Under the pieces are notes generated by a model. That model was not told the DNA's origin, searched no databases, and saw nothing but the letters and a program-made list of their open reading frames with translations. Shown here piece after piece: positions 21,135-28,867 of a DNA stretch of 39,759 nucleotides. The stretch's first letter is position 1; every line of letters starts with the position of its first letter. This stretch comes from a virus. The position numbers and the translations under genes were made by a program. The DNA is taken from the IMG/VR virus record IMGVR_UViG_3300043775_001742, positions 1 through 39,759 of that record. One strand, 5' to 3'.

Positions 21135-21145
21135 ATGAGCGCCAC
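21135..21145 (+). repeat. Direct repeat ATGAGCGCCAC, right copy
   Basis: The right copy of the 11-base repeat, containing the start codon of the 21135 gene. Confidence 0.7.
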
Positions 21146-21284
21146 TCTCGCCATTTCCATCGCCGCGCTGACGCTCGGCTCGTGCATCGCCTCTTACATC
21201 CTTGGACGCGATTCGATGCGCCAAGAGATCAAGGACTTCCAAGAGCGGAGACGCCGATGGGAAGAGTTCGACGACGAGGACTAA
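21135..21284 (+). CDS. Tiny membrane-anchored charged protein
   Basis: A 49-residue protein: MSATLAISIAALTLGSCIAS, YILGRDSMRQEIKDFQERRR, RWEEFDDED. An N-terminal membrane helix (about 3-23) is followed by a charged cytoplasmic or periplasmic helix. The ATG has a good Shine-Dalgarno site (AAGGGAGAGCGAA). It may originally have followed the 20663 gene directly, because the ATGAGCGCCAC at its start is repeated at 20785. Function unknown. Confidence 0.62.
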   Translation: MSATLAISIAALTLGSCIASYILGRDSMRQEIKDFQERRRRWEEFDDED

Positions 21285-21378
21285 CCAATTTTCCACCCCG
21301 GAAATTCCCCGAGCGGCGCGGTGCGGCGGCGCGGCGAGGGCAAACACAACAACAGCCGCGATTTATTAGGCGAATAAT

Positions 21379-22122
21379 ATGAAACTGACAAAAAAAGGCG
21401 GCGGGGCCTTCAACCCGCATGACGAGGGGGCATTTCGCGCGGTGTGCGTGGATGTGACCCCATTGGTGAAGCAGACGAGTGGGAAATACGGCGATCGGGA
21501 GGTTTTCCGTCTTGTTTTTGAGACGGATGCCCCGGCGCGTGAGGATGGGAGTCGCCAATGCGTGTGGAGCCGAGGGTTTACTCCGAGCCTCAACGAGAAG
21601 GCGAATTTCCGCAAATTTTTACGCCAGTGGTTCGGGCGTGACCTGACAGCAGCTGAGGAAGCGGAGTTCGATACCGACGCGCTTCTGCTTGGCAGGGCGG
21701 GACAGGTGACGATCAGCCACGAGCTTTCTGACAACGGAGAAACGTATGCGACCATCGTGGCCTGCCTGCCTTACAGGGAAAACGATCCGCTCAAGCCCTC
21801 GGGCAAATTCACACGCAAAAAGGACCGTGAAGACAAGGGCGAGGAGGCCAGCTATCGCGGGGCAGCAAGCCCCACGGAGCCGGTGCGCGAAGCCGAAGCG
21901 GTTGACTCAACCCAAGCCGGTGATGACTGGGCAGCCGTGAAAGTGCATGTTGGCAAATTCGCAGGCGTGGAAGTGCGTGACCTTGATCCCGAGGCCATCG
22001 AGAAGCTGAACAAGAACTGGGTGCCGAACGCCGGAACGACTGCCGCCGATCAGCGGTTGGTCAAGGCGCTCAAGCGTGCCCAAAAGGAATTGGCAGCGGC
22101 CACAGCCGGGGAGGAATACTAA
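21379..22122 (+). CDS. Putative ssDNA-binding-like early protein
   Basis: The 247-residue protein has a beta-rich first half (FRAVCVDVTPLVKQTSGKYG, DREVFRLVFETDAP, CVWSRGFTPSLNEKANFRKF, GQVTISHELSDNGETYATIV) like phage DUF669/OB-type proteins that modify nucleic-acid substrates or act as SSBs. An acidic linker and a helical end (EKLNKNWVPNAGTTAADQRL, KALKRAQKELAAA) follow. It is the first gene of the replication block, and its stop TAA overlaps the next ATG. The SSB-like call is inferred from fold pattern and place. Confidence 0.62.
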   Translation: MKLTKKGGGAFNPHDEGAFRAVCVDVTPLVKQTSGKYGDREVFRLVFETDAPAREDGSRQCVWSRGFTPSLNEKANFRKFLRQWFGRDLTAAEEAEFDTDALLLGRAGQVTISHELSDNGETYATIVACLPYRENDPLKPSGKFTRKKDREDKGEEASYRGAASPTEPVREAEAVDSTQAGDDWAAVKVHVGKFAGVEVRDLDPEAIEKLNKNWVPNAGTTAADQRLVKALKRAQKELAAATAGEEY

Positions 22123-22448
22123 TGGGTGCCGCAACCAAAGTGGAGATCCGCACCGCAGGGGGCGAGACGATTGACGCGACGGCGGCGTTCGCCGCGATGG
22201 ATTACAATGTGGTGGAATTACAGTGTGTGACAGCGCTGGTCAATTCCCTCCTCGAAACTCACTGGGCTGGCATTCAACAGGCGGTGGCTGAGAGCGAGGA
22301 TGCCACGGGCAGCGTGAGCTTGTCCGTCAAGCTCGACCACTCAGGCCCGTCTCGCATTGTGAAAACGAAGTTGAGCTATGCGGTGAAAACCTCAGACGAG
22401 GCCGAAGCCTATGTGCAAGACCCCGCTCAGAAGGAGTTCGATCTATGA
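22122..22448 (+). CDS. Hypothetical early protein
   Basis: The 108-residue protein (TKVEIRTAGGETIDATAAFA, VVELQCVTALVNSLLETHWA, SVSLSVKLDHSGPSRIVKTK) looks alpha/beta with an even charge. A GGAGG Shine-Dalgarno site is 10 bp before the ATG. It overlaps both neighbours in the 21379-23603 string. No family recognised; likely part of the recombination/replication accessory set. Confidence 0.65.
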   Translation: MGAATKVEIRTAGGETIDATAAFAAMDYNVVELQCVTALVNSLLETHWAGIQQAVAESEDATGSVSLSVKLDHSGPSRIVKTKLSYAVKTSDEAEAYVQDPAQKEFDL

Positions 22449-23188
22449 GCGACACACTTGAAATCGTTGTCTCGGGCAGTCTTCCCAGCCCGCAGATCGA
22501 GTTGTCCGTGGCAGCTTTCAACGCCAGAACCTTGGCGTTGGAGGCGAGCGGGCGCATCAAGGCGATTGCCTCGGTGGCTGACCTGGACTCGGCAGCAACG
22601 GCTTTGACAAAGCTCAAGGCGCTGACCCGTTCGGTGGAGGATAGCCGCAAGGAGGTGAAGGCGCCCGTGCTCGAGGTTGGCCGGCGGATTGATGCGGTGG
22701 CGAAGGATTACCTCACGCCGCTGGAGTCGGAGGCCAAGCGACTCTCGGTGATTGTTGGCTCTTATCAAGAAGCCCAACGCCGGAAGGCGGAGAAGGAACG
22801 CGAAGAAGCGGCCCGTGCACAGGCAGATGCCATCGCGGAAATGAATGCCAAGCAGGCAAAAGCCGTCGCCCAAGGCAATGAGGAGGCAGCAGATGCCGCC
22901 CGTGCCGAGGCAGCGGATAAGATTGCCGCAAGCCAACTGGCTGCCATCAATGCCGAGGGGCCAAGACCGGAAGGCATCACGAGCCGGACGAGTTGGAAAT
23001 TTGAGGTGGTGGACATCGCCGCTCTCTATGCCGCTCGCCCGGAACTCTGTGTCATCACCCCAAACAACGCTGCGATCCGTGCCGTGGTGAAGATGGGGGC
23101 AAAAATCCCCGGTCTTCGCGTTTGGCAGGAGGCAGCGGCCATCGTGCGGGTGGCCGGTCCGGTGAAGGTGGAGGAATACGATTACTGA
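22445..23188 (+). CDS. Coiled-coil early protein (DUF1351-like style)
   Basis: The 247-residue protein begins with a beta/helix part (EIVVSGSLPSPQIELSVAAF), then a long helical region (SVEDSRKEVKAPVLEVGRRI, then EAQRRKAEKEREEAARAQAD, with alternating Ala/Glu), and ends with a globular domain (TSWKFEVVDIAALYAARPEL, CVITPNNAAIRAVVKMG). This 'helical stalk plus W-F-V-D C-terminal domain' is common in phage early genes next to SSB or recombinases, but the biochemical role is not established. AAGGAG precedes the ATG. Confidence 0.65.
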   Translation: MSDTLEIVVSGSLPSPQIELSVAAFNARTLALEASGRIKAIASVADLDSAATALTKLKALTRSVEDSRKEVKAPVLEVGRRIDAVAKDYLTPLESEAKRLSVIVGSYQEAQRRKAEKEREEAARAQADAIAEMNAKQAKAVAQGNEEAADAARAEAADKIAASQLAAINAEGPRPEGITSRTSWKFEVVDIAALYAARPELCVITPNNAAIRAVVKMGAKIPGLRVWQEAAAIVRVAGPVKVEEYDY

Positions 23189-23189
23189 T

Positions 23190-23603
23190 ATGCCAACCCT
23201 CGCCGAAATCCTCGCCAAGAAAGCGGCCAAAACCGCTGAGTCACAACCAGCAGCCACCGGCCTCAAGATCACGCCGGACAGCGAAAAGGGAGACCTCGCT
23301 GCCAGCATTAAGCAGGGACTCGACGCCTGCGCCCCAAAAGTCAAACCCCCGGCTCCACGCGAGCTGGGGGCATTGACCCTCGGGGAGCGCGTTCCGATGG
23401 ATCAACCAAAGGAGGGAGCACCAGAAGCGGAGTGGGAGTGGTTCGACTCGCTTCACTCCTTCGAAAGCGACCTGGGGATCGTGATCGATCCGAACGGGCA
23501 ACAAGCATGGATCGCGGTGCAGGCGTTCCAAAGCAAGCCGCCAATCCTACTGCACCGCCTGCCACTCCTGAACCGGAACCTCAACGAATCCGACCCGTTT
23601 TAA
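23190..23603 (+). CDS. Hypothetical early protein
   Basis: The 137-residue protein starts with a Lys/Ala-rich helix (TLAEILAKKAAKTAE), a flexible Pro-rich middle, and a C-terminal part with EWEWFDSLHSFESDLGIVID and QQAWIAVQAFQSKPPILLHR. A GGAGG site lies 13 bp upstream. Its last 97 bp overlap the next small gene in another frame. Function unknown. Confidence 0.65.
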   Translation: MPTLAEILAKKAAKTAESQPAATGLKITPDSEKGDLAASIKQGLDACAPKVKPPAPRELGALTLGERVPMDQPKEGAPEAEWEWFDSLHSFESDLGIVIDPNGQQAWIAVQAFQSKPPILLHRLPLLNRNLNESDPF

Positions 23604-23749
23604 GCGATGATGACCCTGAACCCCACCGCATCGCGGGCGAACTCTGCGCAGCCGTCCGCATGGGATACCTCGACGGGCCAGACGACCCCGAGGCGCGTTT
23701 CCTCGCCAAGGCCATCCAACTCTTTCGGGGGCGAGTCAGTGAATACTGA
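23507..23749 (+). CDS. Small overlapping hypothetical protein
   Basis: This 80-residue frame overlaps the 3' end of the previous gene by 97 bp. The N-terminal third is Pro/Ala-rich and may be a shadow, but the rest (VLSDDDPEPHRIAGELCAAV, MGYLDGPDDPEARFLAKAIQ, LFRGRVSEY) looks genuinely coding. It overlaps the GTG start of the helicase by 11 bp, so it may couple translation of the two. The start at 23507 is the weakest point. Confidence 0.5.
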   Translation: MDRGAGVPKQAANPTAPPATPEPEPQRIRPVLSDDDPEPHRIAGELCAAVRMGYLDGPDDPEARFLAKAIQLFRGRVSEY

Positions 23750-25058
23750 GCCCTCGATAACCCTTTCGCCAGGACAAGCAACGGCGGTGGACCTCATTCA
23801 ATCCGGTGAAAATGTGTTCCTTTCCGGTATGGCAGGGACGGGGAAATCCACCGCTCTCCTGCAATACATTGGGCAGGCATTCCGTCGGGTTGATGTCTGC
23901 GCGACCACGGGGATCGCTGCGCTGAACCTCCAAGACCAATTCCGCAAGAATGCCGGCGTGGGGATCGCAGCGCATACGATTTACCGCTGGGCAGGCATGG
24001 CGCTGGGGCCAGCACCCGGGCAAAAGTTCGAGGACTACTTGGCATTCCTTCAAAAGAAACCGATGCCGTTCTCACGCCATTCGGCATTTGCTCGGGTGAA
24101 GGCAGCCGAATGCCTTGTCATTGACGAGATTTCCATGTTGCCGGGGCGGATTATCGACTACCTCGATTTCCACTGCCGCGCAATCCGCAAGAGCGACCGG
24201 CCCTTTGGCGGCATCCAACTCGTGGCCGTGGGGGATTTCCTCCAACTCCCTCCGGTGGCCAAGGATGGGAAATACGACTGGGCCTTTGCCTCCGAGGCAT
24301 GGCGCGGGGCGGGATTCCGTAATGCCTACCTCACGCAGATTCACCGCCAAAAGGAACCCCTCTTCACCGAGGCGCTGAACAACTTCCGCGAGGGGCGCAT
24401 CTCCAAAGCGGTGGCAGATACGCTCTCAAGCAGGGTGAAGATGTTTGTCGATCGGCGCGTGGTGCGCCTGATGACTCACAACGCACAGGTGGACAAGTGG
24501 AATGCCTACCAGATCGGGGAGATCGAATCGCCCGAGGTGAGCTATGAAGCCGAATTCACCGGAGCCGAGCACGAGGCGGAATTCCTTGCCAAGAACTCGA
24601 TCACGCCGACCTGCCTCACGATCAAACGCGGGGCGCGCGTCATGGCGACCTGCAACATGGAGGTGTCAGACGAAGAGGACAAAACCCAAAAGCAAACCGT
24701 GGTCAATGGCCTCTGCGGGACCGTGCAGGACATGGATCCGGAATCGGTGTGGGTGGCCTTTGACAATGGCGAGACGGTGAACATCGCCAAGCGGTCATCC
24801 CAATTTGACCCTCAGCGCGAGGATTCGGCGACCATGACACAAATCCCTCTTCGCCCGGCCTATGCGCTGACCATCCACAAGTCACAGGGCCTCACGCTCA
24901 ACAGCGCCCACATTGACATCCGGGCCGCTCGTGAGCCTGGGCAAGCGTATGTGGCGCTTTCCCGCCTGCGTTCGCTCAGTGGGCTTTACCTCAAAGACTG
25001 GATCAAGGGCGTCCATGTTAGCGAGGCGGCAATCAATTTTTATAAAAATCTACAATGA
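23739..25058 (+). CDS. PIF1/RecD-type SF1 helicase
   Basis: From the GTG at 23739 (GGGGG eight bases upstream) the protein has 439 residues. Motifs in order: Walker A LSGMAGTGKST (about 28-38), TTGIAALN (57-64), Walker B CLVIDEISML (125-134), GDFLQLPP (165-172), QIHRQKE, and the late YALTIHKSQGLTLN and GQAYVALSRLRSLSGLYL. This is the PIF1-like 5'-3' DNA helicase family, which helps replication or recombination. A longer frame from 23607 would translate the preceding gene out of frame and is not used. Its stop overlaps the next ATG. Confidence 0.92.
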   Translation: MNTEPSITLSPGQATAVDLIQSGENVFLSGMAGTGKSTALLQYIGQAFRRVDVCATTGIAALNLQDQFRKNAGVGIAAHTIYRWAGMALGPAPGQKFEDYLAFLQKKPMPFSRHSAFARVKAAECLVIDEISMLPGRIIDYLDFHCRAIRKSDRPFGGIQLVAVGDFLQLPPVAKDGKYDWAFASEAWRGAGFRNAYLTQIHRQKEPLFTEALNNFREGRISKAVADTLSSRVKMFVDRRVVRLMTHNAQVDKWNAYQIGEIESPEVSYEAEFTGAEHEAEFLAKNSITPTCLTIKRGARVMATCNMEVSDEEDKTQKQTVVNGLCGTVQDMDPESVWVAFDNGETVNIAKRSSQFDPQREDSATMTQIPLRPAYALTIHKSQGLTLNSAHIDIRAAREPGQAYVALSRLRSLSGLYLKDWIKGVHVSEAAINFYKNLQ

Positions 25059-25498
25059 AGAAATTAACCACAGAGGACACAAAGAACACGGAGAGGGAGA
25101 CGCTTACAACGATTTACCGATGGATTGAGAGAAATCACCCTGACGGATTTGTCGATTCCCTGACTTTTTCTCAAAATTTAGAGCGGGTCGGTGACCGTTG
25201 GTATGACCGTCTTCATCGTCTGGAGCGCGAGCGAGACGAGGCGCGACATAAACTTGAGCTTTGCATGGCAGCAAATAGCGATGTCGCAAGAATAGCAAAA
25301 GAGCGGGACGAGGCGCGGGAGCAAAACGCCAAGTTACGAGAGGCATTGCTTCGCGTTCGAACATGGGGGCTAGCATCAAAAAACTGGTCAGCAACCCACG
25401 GGGATGACATGGCCCAGTGGATCGACGCTGGCTGCGTAGGTGAGCTGCCACCGCCTCGTAGCGAGTGGATTTGCGGAAAATTGGAGGGCGCGAAATGA
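25055..25498 (+). CDS. Coiled-coil protein with repeat-derived N-terminus
   Basis: The 147-residue protein begins KKLTTEDTKNTERETL, encoded by an ACCACAGAGGACAC-type repeat, then has TIYRWIERNHPDGFVDSLTF and a coiled coil (RLERERDEARHKLELCMAAN, VARIAKERDEAREQNAKLRE). A Trp-rich tail follows (WGLASKNWSATHGDD, AQWIDAGCVGELPPP). A 92-bp part of the coiled coil is shared with the 28864 gene. Phage early proteins of this type are common but have no known activity. The stop overlaps the next ATG by ATGA. Confidence 0.72.
   Translation: MKKLTTEDTKNTERETLTTIYRWIERNHPDGFVDSLTFSQNLERVGDRWYDRLHRLERERDEARHKLELCMAANSDVARIAKERDEAREQNAKLREALLRVRTWGLASKNWSATHGDDMAQWIDAGCVGELPPPRSEWICGKLEGAK
25225..25316 (+). 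repeat. 92-bp shared coiled-coil coding repeat, copy 1
   Basis: This matches 29160-29251 with about five differences and encodes REARHKLEL-type coiled coil in both genes. The high DNA identity across 3.9 kb suggests gene conversion or recent duplication. Confidence 0.85.
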
Positions 25499-25758
25499 GT
25501 GAACGGCAATCAACTCGGAATTTTTCTCAGGCCGGTTACGCAATAGTAGAAAATCGCATTCGCGGATTACCCATAACTCTCGGGTTTGAACTTACGAAGT
25601 GGGAAGCTGAGGCGTCAATGGGTAAGTTGCGGACTAAAGTTGGAAACGAGTTTTATCAGGAACTTCAGGTCGTTTGCGCTACGCTGACTTTCTCCGTGCA
25701 GGAAAATGGGGACGCCGAACTCGACCAACTTGAACAGATCAAGGAGGAAGGGAAGTGA
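25495..25758 (+). CDS. Small hypothetical early protein
   Basis: The 87-residue protein (NFSQAGYAIVENRIRGLPIT, LGFELTKWEAEASMGKLRTK, EFYQELQVVCATLTFSVQEN) has an alpha/beta look and an acidic-basic tail. GGAGGGCGCGAA precedes the ATG, a leader identical to that at 29424-29435. It overlaps the primase gene's GTG. Function unknown. Confidence 0.65.
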   Translation: MSERQSTRNFSQAGYAIVENRIRGLPITLGFELTKWEAEASMGKLRTKVGNEFYQELQVVCATLTFSVQENGDAELDQLEQIKEEGK

Positions 25759-28187
25759 AAACACTCCAGACCAACATTTCCATCTTCTCCAACGCTTTTG
25801 CCGATGAACCGGACGAGGCGATCACGCTGGAGGTATTCTTTCAAGGCGTGAAGGATGGGCGGTGGCAGAGGCAGGTGGACATCCTGCGCGAACACCTCAA
25901 GCGCGGTGACGAGCCGCGCTACACAGCCAAGAAGCGTGACCTCCCTGCCGTTACCATTTCTTGCCATTGCCTCTCCCGTGAGCGCGACCTTTCACCCGAG
26001 GCGAAGGCGATCACTCACAGCGGATGGCTGCAGGCAGATTTTGACCTGAAGGACAACCCGATTCTCGCAGATGATTCCGTGGTTCGCGCCAAGCGGGCGG
26101 AACTCCTCGCCGATCCCTATGTGGGTGCGGTCTTTGTGGGACCATCCGGGCAGGGACTCAAGGCGGTGGTATCAATTGATCCTGAGCGTCACAAAGATTC
26201 GTGGTTTGCGGCGGAACTTCATTTTTCCGAGAAGCATAAGCTCAAGCTCGACAAGGCGACCAAAGACCCGATGCGCCTGTGCTTCGTGTCCTACGATCCG
26301 GACATGGAGACCTCGGACATTTATCAGCCGATCCCCGTGCCGGACAAAATGCCTGAGCGTGAGGTGTGGCGTCCACCAGTGGAAACGACAGCGGCGGACA
26401 TTGCCGAGATGCTGCGCTACATCCCACCGCGCCCGGACTACGACACATGGCTCAAAATTGCTTCGGCAGTGTGGAGCGTCCTGCCGATGGCGGACGGGGC
26501 GAGGCTTTTGCATCAGTGGTCCCCGGAAGAGAAGGAGGGCGAATATGCTTCCAAGCACAAGGCACGCCTCAAGCAGGTGGGCATCGGCACGCTGGCACAT
26601 ATCGCCAGTGAACATGGATTCGACGCCCGTGAGGCATGGCGGCGGAAACGCTGGGCGGGTCGGATTCGTTTTGCCGATTCAACCCGTGGACCAGGCGAGG
26701 GCGAAGATCCGCTGGCCGGTGGGGAGGTGGCGGCGATTGCGAACGAGATTTCCCGCGAAAGGATTATGGTGGCCTACGCGCAGGCCCACAAGGGAGACGC
26801 CCGCCTATGGGCAGAACTCCGAAAGGGCCTGCGCGTTTGGAACATCCATGCCAAGACATGGATGACCTACGAGGACGGTCTCTGGCGGCGGGACAATGGG
26901 AATACGACGCTTCTCGATATTTCCGACACGCTCACGGAGGTTTATCAGCGGGTGGCGGACTCGGTGCGGGCCGAAATGAAGGCGCATCCGGCGGAGGATG
27001 ACAAGAAGGACCCGCGCATCAAGGAGATCAAGGGCCTCGAGGACCGCTGCCATCGGCTCTGCCATGCGGAATATCTGGCCTCTGTCGAACGCATCGCCAA
27101 ATCGGAAATGAACCTCCCGGCGACGGCTTTTGACGCCAACCCCGAAATTCTCGTGGTGCTCAATGGCACGCTGGATTTTGCCGAGGGCATTTTTCGCGAA
27201 CATCGCGCCTCGGACTATGCGACGACCCGCTCACCGATCAATTTCGACACAGCGGCGGAGTGTCCGAAATGGGATGCGTTCCTGAACCGATTCATGCCGG
27301 ATGTCGAGACGCGCGTCTATCTGGCCCGCGCCTTCGGGTATTCGCTCACCGGGCGCGTTCACCATGACGCCCTCTTTTTCGCCTACGGCAAGGGCGCCAA
27401 CGGCAAATCCACCCTCTTCGGCGTGCTCAAAATCCTCCTTGGCGACCTGATGACAACGGTCCCGATTGCCGCCCTCCTCGCTGCCAAGTCGGACAACAAT
27501 TTCGACTACTACAAGGCTTCCATGGAGGGAAAGCGGGTAGTCCTTACCGACGAAATCCCCGAGAAGCGCAAGCTGGCTGATAGCCAGGTGAAAGCGATCA
27601 CCGGCGGCGATGCCATCAATGCCCGGCGTCCATTCGAGCAACCTTACGCGTTTTTTCCAACCCATAAGCTCTGGCTCATGGGCAACCACAAGCCGGATGT
27701 CGAAGGCACGGACGAAGGAATCTGGCGGCGCGTCCACATGATCCCGTTTACCGTCACGATTCCCGAGAACGAACGCCGCGACCGCCATGAAATCCTCGGG
27801 GAATTTGAAGCGGAATCCGCCGGCATTCTCAACTGGGCGATCCGTGGACTCCTCGAAAGCCGAGACATCGGCCTCAAGCCACCGCCCCAAGTCGTAGAGG
27901 CGACAAAAAACTACCGCGAGGAAAGCGACCAGTTCGGCTCGTTCCTCATCGAGTGCACCGAGAAGGACATCACCGGGCGCTGCGGGATAGGCTCGCTGTC
28001 GAAAACCTATGCGATCTGGTGCGACCAGAACGGCGAACAGCCACGCTACCGGGGGACACGCCAACTCAGAAAGGTGATGTCCGAGCGCGGCTATCACATC
28101 GAGCCGGACAGGAACGATCACCCGACCATTCACGGAATGAAACTCAAACTGGAGGAAAGAAAAGATGCGTTCGGACTATCCGCTTGA
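25755..28187 (+). CDS. Primase-SF3 helicase replication protein
   Basis: The 810-residue protein carries an N-terminal BT4734/VirE-like primase part (HSGWLQADFDLKDNP, DPYVGAVFVGPSGQGLKAVV; about 1-200), a PriCT-like region (ADIAEMLRYIPPRPDYDTWL), a D5_N-like domain and a P4/D5-type SF3 helicase. The Walker A is AYGKGANGKST (about residue 545), followed by KRVVLTDEIPEKRKLADSQV and KLWLMGNHKPDVEGTDEGIW. It would initiate and unwind at the phage origin, plausibly the iteron region just downstream. The GTG start is supported by AAGGAGGAAGGGAA. Confidence 0.92.
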   Translation: MKTLQTNISIFSNAFADEPDEAITLEVFFQGVKDGRWQRQVDILREHLKRGDEPRYTAKKRDLPAVTISCHCLSRERDLSPEAKAITHSGWLQADFDLKDNPILADDSVVRAKRAELLADPYVGAVFVGPSGQGLKAVVSIDPERHKDSWFAAELHFSEKHKLKLDKATKDPMRLCFVSYDPDMETSDIYQPIPVPDKMPEREVWRPPVETTAADIAEMLRYIPPRPDYDTWLKIASAVWSVLPMADGARLLHQWSPEEKEGEYASKHKARLKQVGIGTLAHIASEHGFDAREAWRRKRWAGRIRFADSTRGPGEGEDPLAGGEVAAIANEISRERIMVAYAQAHKGDARLWAELRKGLRVWNIHAKTWMTYEDGLWRRDNGNTTLLDISDTLTEVYQRVADSVRAEMKAHPAEDDKKDPRIKEIKGLEDRCHRLCHAEYLASVERIAKSEMNLPATAFDANPEILVVLNGTLDFAEGIFREHRASDYATTRSPINFDTAAECPKWDAFLNRFMPDVETRVYLARAFGYSLTGRVHHDALFFAYGKGANGKSTLFGVLKILLGDLMTTVPIAALLAAKSDNNFDYYKASMEGKRVVLTDEIPEKRKLADSQVKAITGGDAINARRPFEQPYAFFPTHKLWLMGNHKPDVEGTDEGIWRRVHMIPFTVTIPENERRDRHEILGEFEAESAGILNWAIRGLLESRDIGLKPPPQVVEATKNYREESDQFGSFLIECTEKDITGRCGIGSLSKTYAIWCDQNGEQPRYRGTRQLRKVMSERGYHIEPDRNDHPTIHGMKLKLEERKDAFGLSA

Positions 28188-28296
28188 ATCGAAAGGAATC
28201 CTTCAACTCCCCGCGAATCCCGCGCGGGGAATGCGGGGTTTCATGAACATCCTTTTTCTTGAAGTGCCCAAAAAAGGCTTTTTGAGGGCTATATCT

Positions 28297-28310
28297 GCGG
28301 GAAATGCGGG
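28297..28310 (+). repeat. Iteron GCGGGAAATGCGGG
   Basis: A 14-bp iteron-like element; exact inverted partner at 28398-28411, about 100 bp away across the AT-rich patch. A related form is at 28224-28238. Confidence 0.75.
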
Positions 28311-28397
28311 ATTGGCGGGATGGTTTATATTAAATGCTAGGAAATCAATTTTCCTATCTGTGTTTTCCACAGAGCTAGGTTTCACCACCCCTCTTTT

Positions 28398-28411
28398 CCC
28401 GCATTTCCCGC
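28398..28411 (-). repeat. Inverted iteron CCCGCATTTCCCGC
   Basis: The exact reverse complement of 28297-28310, 25 bp before the next start codon, followed by C/T-rich sequence. Confidence 0.75.
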
Positions 28412-28435
28412 ACCCCCGTTTTTTCCCGTTTTCCT

Positions 28436-28867
28436 ATGCCAACCTTCACCCAACACGACCTTGAACGCCTCGGATACACCCTGCAACCAGACGGCTCCTA
28501 TGCTCGAGCCGGTCATCGTGCCGCCCCACGACCCGACGGAACCTACCAGCAAACCGGCACCCATCATTTTATCCCTGCCCGGCTACCTGACCCCAAGCCT
28601 CAACCGGCTCTTCGGCAAACACTGGACTGCCAGCCACCGCGAAAAGCAACTCGCCCGGGCCGCGTTACTCTCCGCATTACGCGCCACGCCTGCCGACTCC
28701 TCGACGCCGACAATTTCGCAGGCGGCTGCAAACCTCTCATCGATCAACTCCGATACGCCGCCCTCATCCCGGACGACGACCCGGCAAGCGTCGAACTCCA
28801 ATTCCGCCAGGAGAAAGTCACCAAGAAAACCCTCGAAATGACCACCATCGAAATCACGAACCCATGA
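28436..28867 (+). CDS. RusA-like Holliday junction resolvase (possibly frame-disturbed)
   Basis: The 143-residue frame starts MPTFTQHDLERLGYTLQPDG and ends with a RusA-type core: RVTLRITRHACRLLDADNFA, then GGCKPLIDQLRYAALIPDDD and ELQFRQEKV. The D-A-DN and IPDDD acidic residues are the metal-binding type. The middle (about residues 25-75) is Pro/Arg-rich and does not look like RusA. The usual N-terminal RusA segment instead appears in another frame (28500-28841). The gene is either a natural short variant or carries two compensating shifts. It would resolve recombination intermediates before packaging. Confidence 0.68.
   Translation: MPTFTQHDLERLGYTLQPDGSYARAGHRAAPRPDGTYQQTGTHHFIPARLPDPKPQPALRQTLDCQPPRKATRPGRVTLRITRHACRLLDADNFAGGCKPLIDQLRYAALIPDDDPASVELQFRQEKVTKKTLEMTTIEITNP
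28500..28841 (+). other. Overlapping frame with RusA N-terminal-like sequence
   Basis: A second frame inside the RusA-like gene, starting at ATG 28500, reads PIILSLPGYLTPSLNRLFGK, then HWTASHREKQLARAALLSAL. 'PPSLNRLFG.HW..RH..K' is the usual start of RusA proteins. After about residue 60 it becomes Ser/Thr/Arg-rich and shadow-like. It is listed because the coding signal moves from this frame to the 28436 frame near 28650-28670. Confidence 0.45.

Larger units (their letters stand above)
28188..28435. other. Candidate replication origin with GCGGG-type iterons
   Basis: This gap after the primase holds GCGGGGAATGCGGGG (28224-28238) with an inverted relative upstream (28209-28225), GCGGGAAATGCGGG (28297-28310) and its exact reverse complement CCCGCATTTCCCGC (28398-28411). 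Between them lies an AT-rich patch with a TAGGAAA/TTTCCTA dyad (28338-28356) and TTTTCCACA (28363-28371), one base from a DnaA box. An open frame from 28165 runs through it but reads like translated repeats. Origin function is inferred. Confidence 0.6.

Noticed and set aside
20785-21138. + strand frame starting MSATINRPSA
   Set aside because: It is antisense to the much more protein-like 20798-21082 gene, and its product lacks hydrophobic core structure.
23607-23738. Longer N-terminus of the PIF1-type helicase
   Set aside because: The extra residues are Ser/Thr/Arg-rich shadow of the preceding gene; GTG 23739 has a GGGGG site and begins just before the conserved domain.
28165-28464. 99-codon frame after the primase
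   Set aside because: It runs across iteron-like repeats and gives repeat-like Gly/Ala/Phe/Pro sequence; better read as a non-coding origin region.
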